From the NCBI GenBank assembly GCA_021234155.1, contig JAJEKV010000083.1:3686573-3750572 (forward strand): a DNA stretch of 64,000 nt, given 5' to 3'. Positions 42,301-54,300 of this stretch are shown piece after piece (the stretch's first letter is position 1; each line of letters opens with the position of its first letter). The notes beneath the pieces were generated by a model, which was not told where the DNA came from, ran no database searches, and saw only the letters and a list, made by a program, of their open reading frames with translations. The translations under genes were made by a program, and so were the position numbers. The DNA comes from Isoetes taiwanensis. Its lineage: Eukaryota > Streptophyta > Lycopodiopsida > Isoetales > Isoetaceae.

Positions 42301-45300
42301 GTCCAGATTGCAGGCCAGCTCAGTTTCAGATGTAAAATTTCCAATAAATGGTCCCTCTCTTGTAGCAGGTGGCACTTTGCTCAGGAGCCTCATTTAAGCA
42401 AGTTCATGGTTTCCCAGAGAGGCCAGCCAAGAAAGTGAAGGGCGATCTGCTCTGGCATTTTGTGGCAGATATCACTAAATTGCATTGATTCTGTGAATGC
42501 TGATCATGCAGGCTCCCAGAAACACAACAGGCCATGCCATGGCTGTTCATCACCTGACAAAGTAAGAGACGACCCACTATCTTCTCGTGAGCACAGACGC
42601 AGACTAAAAAGATCTATCTGCACCACATCTTAGATTGAGGCCCTTGACATGTAAGAAGGTACAATATGGCCCAACTGCTCTGGTTACTGATCTACGAGTA
42701 ATCAGGAAGCAGATTGCTTCACCAATAATAAATTGCACCTGTTCAAGAACAGGCTTAGTGTTGTGAATTAAGCTTTAGGATGGGCAAACATGAGCTAAAA
42801 TCTATATTTGACTGAAAAGGGTGAATATCGAGTTAAATATAATTATGTGCCACAGTTGACATGACAGCTTGTGCTGTTGGAGCAGCTTTGGTAACATGGC
42901 AGCTGATGTGGCCTTAGCATTGTTGACTGATACAAGATGACATGGTGATGACATGGTCGATGCTAATACGCTATCTCAGCCGACCCTTCTAAGGACTGTA
43001 CATCCCACCAGTCAAGGCAAAATCAATTGGTGGAACTTGCTATTTAAATGAACCCTACACCCAAGGAAGTAGATAGCACACATTAGTGACAGAAGCTATA
43101 AAATTCTAGGTCACCCAGTTCATGTATCTCCTTCCTTTATTTTCATAGTCATTACTTCTATTCTGTCAAGGTGCCATCCATTTATAAGCTTTGTGCTCTT
43201 CAGGTTCACTTCAGCCAAATGGCATGTTTTGCAGTTTTTTCGAGCATTTTAGAATGTGTGGTGCAATTAAATAGGTGTTCATTATTAGAGAAGGAGATTA
43301 AAGGTATGAGAAAAACTGCTTAAGATACAGTATTGTTATTGTTATAGAATTCATCCATAGAGAATATCTGCAGTTAGTTTGCTAATCCTATTTATTGTTT
43401 CATCTGGTTGCAGCATCAAAGGGACAACGGGAGTGGAGTTATGTGCAGGTCTGTATTGGTACCTCAAGAATCTGTGCGGGGCCCATATATCATGGGATAT
43501 CACTGGTGGCCCTCAATTGGCAACTGTACCAGAGCCAGGGTCATTGCCACGCTTATTGGATCGCGTGAAAGTACAACGACCAGTTCCTTGGAACTACTAT
43601 CAAAATGTTGTAACTTCAAGCTGTAAGTAAGGATAGATATTTTGGACACATCAGATTGGTATTGTCAGAACATATGAGTCTACGCGAAAGCCCAAAGGAG
43701 ATTCGAATTTGGAAAGACCTATGAACAGACTATCCCTTTCAAAGTTTACAGCACTAGGCCTAGAACCAAAAAAGGAAAAAACAAAGAAAGACTTTTGAAC
43801 AGACTATCATTGAAGTAGGCCTAAAATATAGTTGGAATACGATAAAGGAAATACAAAGAAAGTTTTTCTTCATATTGCAACAGGTAGTTTGTATCTTGTT
43901 TGGAGATAATAGGTGCCATTTAGGCTACATGATGTATTTCACGTACAGCACAGAGACAAGTGCCTCTCAGAAAATTCGGATATGCGAAGTTTGAAAGCTA
44001 AGATCATCATTAAGGAAATCATTAAAGAAAGAAACAAAGATGTATATATGTCTGGTCAAGGCTCCTAGGGTCTATGAGATACAATCAATATCTGAAAACC
44101 TGCAAGGCATAATGAGCCTTCTAATCTAAACTTCCATCTTAGAGAAGATAGAACCAAAGTCTGTCTTAAGATATTCAACTTGGTGGGGCCGTCCCATTTG
44201 TTATTTGTACTGCCCTTCACATTAGACCCTTTATTTTCTATCAAGCATCTCATCTGCAAAGACTGTTTATCTTTTTTCTGTCTCTGATCTTTTTATTTTC
44301 TTGGATGATGCTCCTTTTGAATCAGGAAACCCTTTCCCTTATCAAGTTTCCAATTCGTGAGGGCTTTTTCTTAGCTGGAAAATGTTTTGCTTGCCTTGAA
44401 CCTTTTTCGACTTAATCCATTTCTTTGGACGAGTATGCTTCTTTGTTGCGAAGAGAGGGAATGGTCAAATTAAGCATTTATTCCTCGTCAAAGTACTTCA
44501 TAATTACTACATGCATTTTGCTCGAAAGTTTTGCAAGCATTATGCTATACCTTCATCATTTCAGTCTTACAGATAAGTAGTGTATCAAATGCTCAATAAC
44601 TGCTTAGAAGATGTAGGAGTAATTCTATGCTTGATGATGTCGGAGTTCTGTTTTGTGGTGAAGCAGTAGGCTGTCCTAGAAAAGTTCTGTTTCAACCTAG
44701 TTGCTGTATTCCGCAGGTCAAACCGGTTATAGGATAAGCAACAAGCTGCAGATTTGTCATTTACAGGTTAAGCCACATATTGTTAGAAGTGGAAAGGATG
44801 CTGGCTGGCAATGACTTATACTGATAAAGCAGTTAGGTTATATCCATTAATATTCAACTATAGGGTAATCAAAGGTGACATTGGATGGCATGGCTTCATT
44901 CTAATTGGGGCACATATTAATTTGTGGAAAAGAGGGGGCCTCATAAGATAAACTTTCCTTATGCAGATTCCTTTGTATGGTGGAACTGGAAAAGGTGGGA
45001 GAAAGAGTTAGACTGGATGGCTCTTCAAGGCATTAATTTGCCACTTGCATTTACTGGTCAAGAGGCGATCTGGCAGAAGGTTTACCAGGTAAAATATATA
45101 CAGGTGGCACTTGAAGATTGCATATTCCTCAAATTCCATAAAATATTGTGTTAGAAAAAACTTACATAACAGGATATTCTGTTAGAGAAAAAAGAGAAGC
45201 ATCATGGCCACATTGATTGGGTCTTTTTGCAAGTTATGCATGAATCTACGGAAAGCCATATAACCACTTGGTTGTGTCAATCTGACATGTGGAATCTGGT

Positions 45301-48300
45301 GTAGAATGATAATCTCAATCTGACCAAGGACGACCTAGATGATTACTTTGGTGGACCTGCATTTCTTGCATGGGCAAGGATGGGCAATCTTCACCGGTAA
45401 GAAATGAGTTAACAATTTAGCAGGAGTTTGTCCAATATGTTACGTAGTGTCAGGTGTGTTAGGAATTTAGGATAAACTAGCTGGGTTGTGACAGTTGTGT
45501 TAGGAATTTAGGATAAACTAGCTGGGTATTGAACCGAGGACCTCCTGCTTGCAAGTTATGTGCTCTATCACTAAGCTACCGGCCTTCTTACTGACATCTA
45601 CTATGTCACCCATTATCATATTTTCATCGCTGACTAAGGCTGAGCCACCAACCTGCTGGACCTTCTATCAGATGTCTTTTAAATGATAACATGCTGTGTC
45701 CATTATCATCACAAGTTGAAGATATAACATGCCAATCTTTGTGCATCAAAAAGATGCACAGAAGCCGCATCTGATGCACATTAGGAAATACAAGTAGTTG
45801 CCTATGAGCAGGTTTCATAAATCGGTCCATGTGACATGCAGGAAAAATGTACCACCTTAGTATATTGCATAACATATGTTATACCTATCAGCATTGTCCT
45901 GTTAAATTCCAGTTGAGCAGCTCTTCAGTTCCATTCTGGACCATAGGACATAGCAAGTAGTGATCAAAAGGAGCGAACCATCTAACGCTTGGAAATCTCT
46001 CTAATTACTGTGCCCATTCTGCTGCATATAGAGTATAACAAGAACACATGAATAAAGAAAGAAACAGTTTATTTTGTCCCATGTGAGCCACTTATCTAAG
46101 TATACAAAGCGTAAGGTTCAGTTTCAACTATGTACCACCAATACTCCTCTGTTGTGAAGCCCAGGTTAAAGAAAGTATGCCTTCTCCACCTCCCCTCTTA
46201 GCTTCGCTGACATGATTTGCGACATTCTCTCATTTCATGAAACTTAATCCTTGCAAATCAGTTGAGCAATATTGGAGATGCAAATACCCTGTTCTATCTG
46301 CTCCCTCAACAACTCTGAATATCTAGATGCTTGTTGGCAGGGGCTTACTTCGCATTTTTTGTCACCTAATTGGCCCAAACTTATCCTGTAACTATGGCGT
46401 AATTCTCAACTGAACATCTTGGAGAAGATGATCAATTATAACATTTTTTTTTATGTACTTGTAATATGTTTTTTAAGTCTATTTTTATGTTATTGAGACC
46501 AACAACTTAGTGTTGCTTGAAAGGCCAACTAAGTAATTTCCTCTCCATCCGGAAATATAGCCTGCTTTTCGATTCCTATTATACAAGCTACTTTTAGCAA
46601 AATCAGCTTCTATATCACCCTCTTCTGGTAGTGATGGGAACACCCCACACGCAAGAAACACCCAACACACCCCGTACGCAAGGAACACCCCACAGGCAAG
46701 ATCAAGTAGGCAAACCCATCCCAACCTCTTATGGTGGTTTTAGGAAGAGGCCCATTTTTTTTTCAAAGTCATCAATTTTAGACACACGTCAGTATAAGGT
46801 TCCTTAAGGGGTGTAAGGTTCCTTAAGGGGCGATTTACACGCTGCCATAGTGCCGTCGAAGTCGTGAAAAAAAGCCAGCCATGTTTTGAGGAGGTCACAG
46901 GACCGTCATAGAATGTGATCTTTTAGACAGGGCAGCATCGGAGATGACTGGTGCATGTAAACCATCCGTAAGCACCCCGGCCTAACCAATTGGCCAAAAC
47001 AATCCGGATTTTTATGGGAAATCCATCCCACCCTCTTATGGTGGGTCAAGAATGCCCCACATGCAAGATCGAATTGGTCTTTCATAGGCGTGTTACAATC
47101 TCTTCAACTGGAAGGAAGATAGGAAGATATTTCTGGGAAATCCATCTTACCTTCTTATGGTGGTGTTAGGAACGCCCCATAGGCAAGATCTATTCTATTG
47201 GTCTCATATAGGTTTGTTACATCTCTTCCACTGGTCTCATATAGGTTTGTTACATCTCTTCTACTAATATGAAATATGCTTGTTCTCGAGCATCACAAAG
47301 ACCACACCGTCCCACGGTGTCAGAAGACCAAGCCAAGGTACCATATGATATCAAAGTCATCCATGTCCCGTGGAGACTCAGAACAAGCCAAGGTATTATA
47401 CAATATCCAAGTCATCAATGCCCATTTGGAGTCTCGAATTGGAGCCCCAATCATCACCAAGACCACACAATGCCACAGTGTCACATGTCCAAGCCAAGGT
47501 ATCATATGATATCCAAGTCATCTATCCCATGGAGACTCTCTCATAGGTGTGTTACAATCTCCTCCACTAGAAGATAAAGATGTTTTTGGAAATCCATCCT
47601 ACCCTATTATGGTGGTATCAGGAACGCCCCACCGGCAAGATCTATTCGATCGGTCTCCCATAGGCCTGTTATATCTCTTCCACTAGAAATATGAAATATG
47701 CTCATTCCCGAGCATCACCAGGGCCACACCATCCCATGGTGTCACAAGACCAAGCCAAGGTATTATATGATATCTGTTAGAATAGTGTATTCTATGTGTT
47801 ATGATGACTAGGCACGCATGCTTGTTGCTGACATGGCATATAATCATGAGCCATAGTCATGCTTGTTGATGTGGCATAGAGCGTGCTTGTTGCTGACATG
47901 GCAAGCCTTTATAAGCCATAGTCATGCAGGTAGTTAGTTTCATCCAGTTGTGAGTCGAAGTAAGGCTAGCCATTTGTATCTTCTCTCTATTTTCAATTCA
48001 TTGAAAATCTTTGAGTCTTTCATGGTATCAGAGCCGGATTTGGAAAAGGGAGACAGTGCAATTGAAGAACGTCAAATTTGACGTCAAATTTGTTCGAGAT
48101 TTGGAATCTTTTGCGGACTTGAGTCTGTAAACTGGAGCGGATTTGAGCAGGCTTTTCAGAGAGCCTACTCTTATCAAGATCGGCTGAATCAAGGTGGTTT
48201 TCTTGCGGTTCTTGCAAGCTTGGTGGATAGAGGTGGCTCTGCCTCAGAATTGTGAATTCTTGATCGAAAATCAATCTTTCTCTGCAATTTTCTTGCCGCT

Positions 48301-51300
48301 CAGGCCGGTTTCTATCAGTACAGTTGAAATTTTATCCATTCTGGTGAATCTTTTCATCATTGCTGTTACTTTCTCTGAAGGATTGGTCGGTTTTATCAAG
48401 TTTTCTCGATCTTTGTGATTGGCATTACATTTTTTAATTAGTCAAATGGCTTCTCATGCTGATCCTTGGAAGTATTTCATACATCCAGTATTGGATGCAG
48501 ACAATTATTTTACATGGAGGGATGCTTTTGAAACAAATCTCAATCTGAGAGATTTGGAAGATGTATTTCTTTCCACATGGAGTCCTGTCAGTACAGAAGA
48601 TCAAAAGAAGGATATGTATGCTCTAAATCATCTTAAGACTTGTATCTGTACGGATTTTCAGAGGGATATTAGAGGATTCAAAACTTTTAAAGAAGCTTTT
48701 GTGTTTCTTCAAAATACTTGTGTGCAACAAGGAGAAGGACAGAGAATTATGTTCCAGAGTAAGCTGGACAATCTTAGACTGGAAGAATGCAAGAATATGA
48801 CAGATTATTTGCAACAATTCAAAACCTTGAGAGAAAAGTTTTTTGGAGCAGGAGGTAGTATGACTGAGGTCACTTTCATCATGTATGTTTTGAAAGGCTT
48901 ATCTAAGGAGTATCAGCATATTATTGATCATTATCAAATGAAAGTCAAGATCAAGATTACCTTCACTCAACTTCAACAAAAGTTGCTGGATGCAGAATCG
49001 AGTAGGAAAAGAAGAGAATATTATGAGCATGCACACTATTCAGCTAAGTCTTCCTCTATTACTGCTTCTTCTATTTCTCCCATTAATTCTTCCACAGAAT
49101 TAGTGCCTAAATCCTCCTCCACTTCTGGTATGACATCTCGAGAACCTTATGCTTGTTGGTTTTGTGGCAAGAAAGGACACATCAAACGTGATTGTAGGAA
49201 ATTACAAAGGGAATTTGCTCAGTACTCAAAGGATCGTGCTTCCAAATCAGTAAAGTCAGACTCTGTGGCAATTTCTAAATGTTGCAGCTGAGTGTTGCGA
49301 TGAAGATATTTGGTTACTTGATTCTGCTGCTACAAAACATTTTGCAGGCAAGTCTCAAATGTTTGATACCTTAACACCTCATGATACTACCATAGTTAGA
49401 ATGGCTGATGGTAATTTGGCAAAATCCAAAGGAAAAGGCAATATTAATTTTCAGACTGACAATTGTCTTACTCTCAAACTGGAGGATGTCATCCTAGTTC
49501 CTGGTTTGTTGGTGAATCTTTTAAGTATAAGTGAATTTGATAGGAAGATGGGATATTCAGTTTTATTCACAGGAGGACTAGTTCATATTTTGCACAAAAA
49601 TCCGCTGGATTTTGTTGATCTTCAAAATCTTGGACCTATTGCCCAAGGTTATTTCAATAATGAAGGGTTATATGTTCTTCACCAAGGCTCTTCTTCATCC
49701 AAAGTAGCTGATATGATACACACCCAGTCTTCACTTCTTCACTCTCTGCAGCAGTTCCACAATCTCAAGATTCACTTTGGCATGCACGGTATGGACATGT
49801 TTCTCATTCTGCTTTAGTAACAGCATCTAAACATCAAATGGTCAAAGGCTTACCTATACTAAAAGCTCAAGCTCTTGATTGTCATGCTTGCAGACTTGGT
49901 AAGCAAGTCCAAGCTTCTTATCCCTCTCAAGCAGAATTTCGTGCTCAAACACCTTTGGAACTTATACATTCAGACATGTATTATCTTCCTACTGAATCAT
50001 ATGGTGGAAACAGGTATTTTATGGTCTTTGTTGATGACTTTAGTAGGTACACATGGGTGTATCCTATTAAGTTTAAGTCTCAAGCTTTCTCTCAATTCTT
50101 AACTTTCAGTCATCTGGTGGAGAATGAATTTTCTACCACTATTAAGAGGATTAGGACAGATAATGCACGCGAGTATCTTTCCCAAGAATTTGATGATTAT
50201 CTCAAATCCAAAGGTATTCATAGGGAACTTATTGTTCCCTATGCTCATCCTCAGAATGGTGTTGCTGAACGTAAGAATCGAACACTCATGGATTTAGCTC
50301 GAAGTATGTTGAAGCACAAGCAGTTATCTCCACAGTTTTGGGCAGAAGCTGTTTTAATTGCAGCCTATGTTTCCAACAGGGCTCCTACAAAATCATTGGG
50401 TCTTAAAACTCCTTTTGAAGCTTTGTATGGCCTAAAGCCAGATGTTTCCCATTTCAAGGTCTTTGGGTGTTTGGCGTTTGCTACTATTCCAAGGGAAATT
50501 CTTCAAAAGAGTGGCAAACTCTTGGATCGAGCAACTAAAGTCATTTTCATTGGATATCAAGACAACATGAAAGCTTGGAGATGTTATGATCCGGTTACTA
50601 AGAGAGTTTTCTCCTCCAGAAGTCTTATGTTTGTGGAAGATGCTGTTTACTCAAGTGAGTTTTATCAATCCCATGAAGTTGACTATGATAAAGCTATTTG
50701 TAATCAGTTTGAAGTTGGTAGTGTTGCTCAAGTACCTCATGTTCCTGATGTTCCTAATATTCTTGAAGTTTCTGATCTGAATATATCAACACAAGTTCCT
50801 GATGTTTCTGATAATCCTCATGTTCCTGCTGTTCCTGATGTTCCTGATTCAGTGGTCTCTGATTCCTCCTCATCTGTATCTCAGTCTCTTGATCCATATC
50901 AAGATTTTTTACCTATTGGTTATCAGTCTCCAATTTCTGATACTTCTTCATCCTCAACTGACATGACTGTCACAGAAAATAACTCACTTCGAAGATCTCA
51001 AAGGATTGCCAATCTTCCACCAGTTCACTATTTTTGCAACTATGCTTTAATGACACAAGTTCTCCATGACAATGATCCTATCACGTACACAGAAGCAGCC
51101 AAACATTCTCATTGGATACAAGCTATGCATGATGAGATCAACATGTTACAAAAGCAACAAACCTGGGAATTGGTACCTAAACCTTCCAATCACAATATTA
51201 TTGGTGCTAAATGGATTTTCCGCACTAAATATCATTCAGATGGTACACTCTCAAAGCACAAGGCACGTTTGGTCGCCAAAGGGTATACTCAACAAGAAGG

Positions 51301-54300
51301 ATTTGATTTTAATGAAGTGTTTGCACCTGTGGTTCGACTGGATACATTAAGGGCAGTCTTGGCTCTTGCAGCTCATAAAGGCTGGCCTCTTTATCAACTT
51401 GATTTTAAATCTGCATTTCTCAATGGGGACTTACAAGAAGAACTCTATATGCAGCAGCCACCTGGATTTAAGGATAAGCATCATCCGGATTTCGTTTGTA
51501 AATTGAAGAAGAGTTTGTATGGATTAAAACAGGCACCTCGCTGTTGGCATCTGAAGATTAATTCTTTTCTTCTGTCTATGGGCTATCAAAGGTCTCGAGC
51601 AGACCCTAATCTTTACTATAAATTTGAAGGAGAATCTGTCTCTATTATTCTGCTGTATGTAGATGACACTATCATAACAGGAGATGCTGCACATCTTATT
51701 TCTCAAACCAAAGAAATTCTTACTCAACAGTTTGAAGTCACTGATTTGGGTCTTATGCACTACTGTCTTGGTCTTGAAGTTTGGCAGACTCCTACTGGTC
51801 TTCATATTACTCAACAAAAGTATATTTCAGAACTTTTGGACAGGTTTCATATGACAGATTGCAAGCCTTCACTTTTACCATGTGATATTGGTCAAAAGCT
51901 TACCCTTGAATCTGATCATGAAGATGCTGATCCTACTTTGTATAGGCAGCTTGTTGGAGCTTTACTGTACTTGACTCATTCTCGTCCAGATATTGTTTAT
52001 GCAGTTGGGGTTCTAACTAGATTCATGCAACATCCCAAACAGCCTCATTGGAAAGCAGCTAAGACTGTCCTCAGATATTTACAAGGCACTAAAACAGAAG
52101 GAGTTTTGTATCTCAGGCACAGTGATCCTAAGCTGGTTTTGTTTACAGATTCTGATATGGCCTCTACAGATCTTGATCATAGAAGATGTATTACTGGTTA
52201 TGTATCATTCTTTGGAGGGAATCCAATAACTTGGTGTTCAAAGAAACAAGCCACTACTAGTATAAGTACTACTGAAGCAGAATTGAAGGCTCTTTGTATG
52301 ACTGTACAAGAAATGCTGTGGCTTATTCACCTATATGAGGATTTACGTATACCTATTAAACCTGCATCTGTTCACTGTGACAACAGTGGAGCTCTTTATC
52401 ATATCAAGGATTACAAAGGTCATCTTCAAATTAAACATATGGATATCAAACTCTGCTTTGTACGTGAACAGCTTGACAATGGTTCTCTTTCTCTTCTATA
52501 TTGTTCTACTCATGATCAAGCAGCTGATGGCTTCACTAAGCCTTTGGCAGGAAAATCTTTTCAGAAGATGAAGGAAATATTACATGTTCTGCCTCGGGCA
52601 TCATCTCAGGGGGGATGAATTCTTTTCTTTCAGTTTGTTTTGAAATAAGACTGCATAGCTCTTGCTTTTAGTCGTGCTAGTCATCAGGGGGGATGTTAGA
52701 ATAGTGTATTCTATGTGTTATGATGACTAGGCACGCATGCTTGTTGCTGACATGGCATATAATCATGAGCCATAGTCATGCTTGCTGATGTGGCATAGAG
52801 CGTGCTTTTTGCTGACATGGCAAGCCTTTATAAGCCATAGTCATGCAGGTAGTTAGTTTCATCCAGTTGTGAGTCGAAGTAAGGCTAGCCATTTGTATCT
52901 TCTCTCTATTTTCAATTCATTGAAAATCTTTGAGTCTTTCAATATCCAAGTCATCTATGCCCGGTGGAGACTCAAACCAAGCCATGGTATCATATGATAT
53001 CCAAGTCATCTATGCCCTTGTGGAGACTCGAGCTCGAGCCCCCAGCATCACCAAGACCACACAAGACCACACAGTCCCATGGTGTCACAAGACCAAGCCA
53101 AGCTATCATATGATATCCAAGTCATCTATCCCCCATGGAGACTCAGACCAAGCCAAGGTATCATATGATATCCAAGACCTCTATGCCCGTGTGGAAACTC
53201 AAACTCGAGCCTTCTCTAATACCAAATGTAAATGTAATGTTCTAACCACCCCGGCCTAACCAACTGGCCAAAACATCAAAACATCACGACGTGTATGGGA
53301 AATCCATTCATTCTCTTACAGGGTGTCAGGAATGCCCCACTATGGAAAATCCATTCATTCTCTTACAGGGTGTCAGGAATGCCCCACAGGCAAGATCTAC
53401 TTGATCGGTCTCCCATGGGTGGCAGCCGGCAATAATCTCCTTGTACCTATGTACATAGTTTTGACTTGAACTCATTTGATATCAACTAGTAATTGGTAAA
53501 ATTATTTACAGGTGGGGAGGCCCATTACCACAGACGTGGTTGGATGGGCAATTGGTTTTGCAGAAGCAGATTCTTTACCGTATGAGGAACCTTGGTATGG
53601 TTGCTGGTATGTTCATTCACTTTCTATCTTATATATACAATGAGATCTATAAAGCAGAAATTAGGCTCATGGAAATTGAAAAGCTTTATGAAAAGTACGA
53701 ATTGGTGTCTTTTATTGGAACTGCTCTTAAATGGCTTAACTATACTTATAATAATGCCATGAAGTAGCTCGGGAATATTCTTACCTTAACTCTCGCTTTT
53801 AGCTTTGATATTAGAAAAGATAGTTTATCGCAAGGCAAACTTAGGCAAATTCACCAATGGCTTCATGCTATTTGAAGGGATTCATTCTTTGGGAAATGTA
53901 ACCAGATTGAGCATGCCAGAATTATTCTTATGCTAATAATATGCTGCTTTCTCATTGGAAGCAGGTTATCATGTAGAAGAAAGAAGGTAAGTAGGGCTTT
54001 AGCAGTAGGGCAAAGCCCCATTGGGCACCTGCCAGCGGGTGTAGCTTGAAAATCGACGGATAGTTGATGTGTGGAAAACCTGCCCTAAGTCATGTAGGTT
54101 CGAGGGGTGACTTATGTCTAGACATGGAAGATGGTTAGGCTCACAGGCTTAGGCTTGTGGGGTGGGAAGCTATACCTAAAAGAAACGCAGGGTGGCCAGC
54201 ATTTTTTTTAAAGGAGGTAAGTAAGAAAGAAAGAAAGTAAGAAAGAAAGAAGGAAAGATCATATTAACGTCTACGAGAAACCACTTGGATCTATGAGACC

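Larger units (their letters stand above)
47775..52941 (+). mobile_element. Near-complete Ty1/copia element in NAGLU intron 5
   Basis: 5,167 bp, flanked by ATATC on both sides (47770-47774 and 52942-52946). LTRs of 248 bp (47775-48022 and 52694-52941) differ at about two sites, so the insertion is recent, of order a million years or less at usual plant rates. PBS TGGTATCAGAGC at 48023 (initiator Met-tRNA), polypurine tract CATCAGGGGGGA before the 3' LTR. Gag is about 48.4-49.3 kb with the knuckle [14 protein letters not shown]. Protease region is about 49.3-49.8 kb. Integrase ([23 protein letters not shown]) is from about 49.9 kb. RT ([31 protein letters not shown]) is near 51.4-51.7 kb. RNase H runs to about 52.6 kb. 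It looks nearly whole, with about two interruptions. Confidence 0.96.

Noticed and set aside
45513-45583. Functional tRNA gene
   Set aside because: Acceptor arms do not pair and a repeat is fused to the 3' side.
53540-53767. Longer NAGLU exon 6 reading through to 53,767
   Set aside because: GTATGT at 53,607 is a good donor, and the family sequence continues in phase in exon 7 at 57,288.
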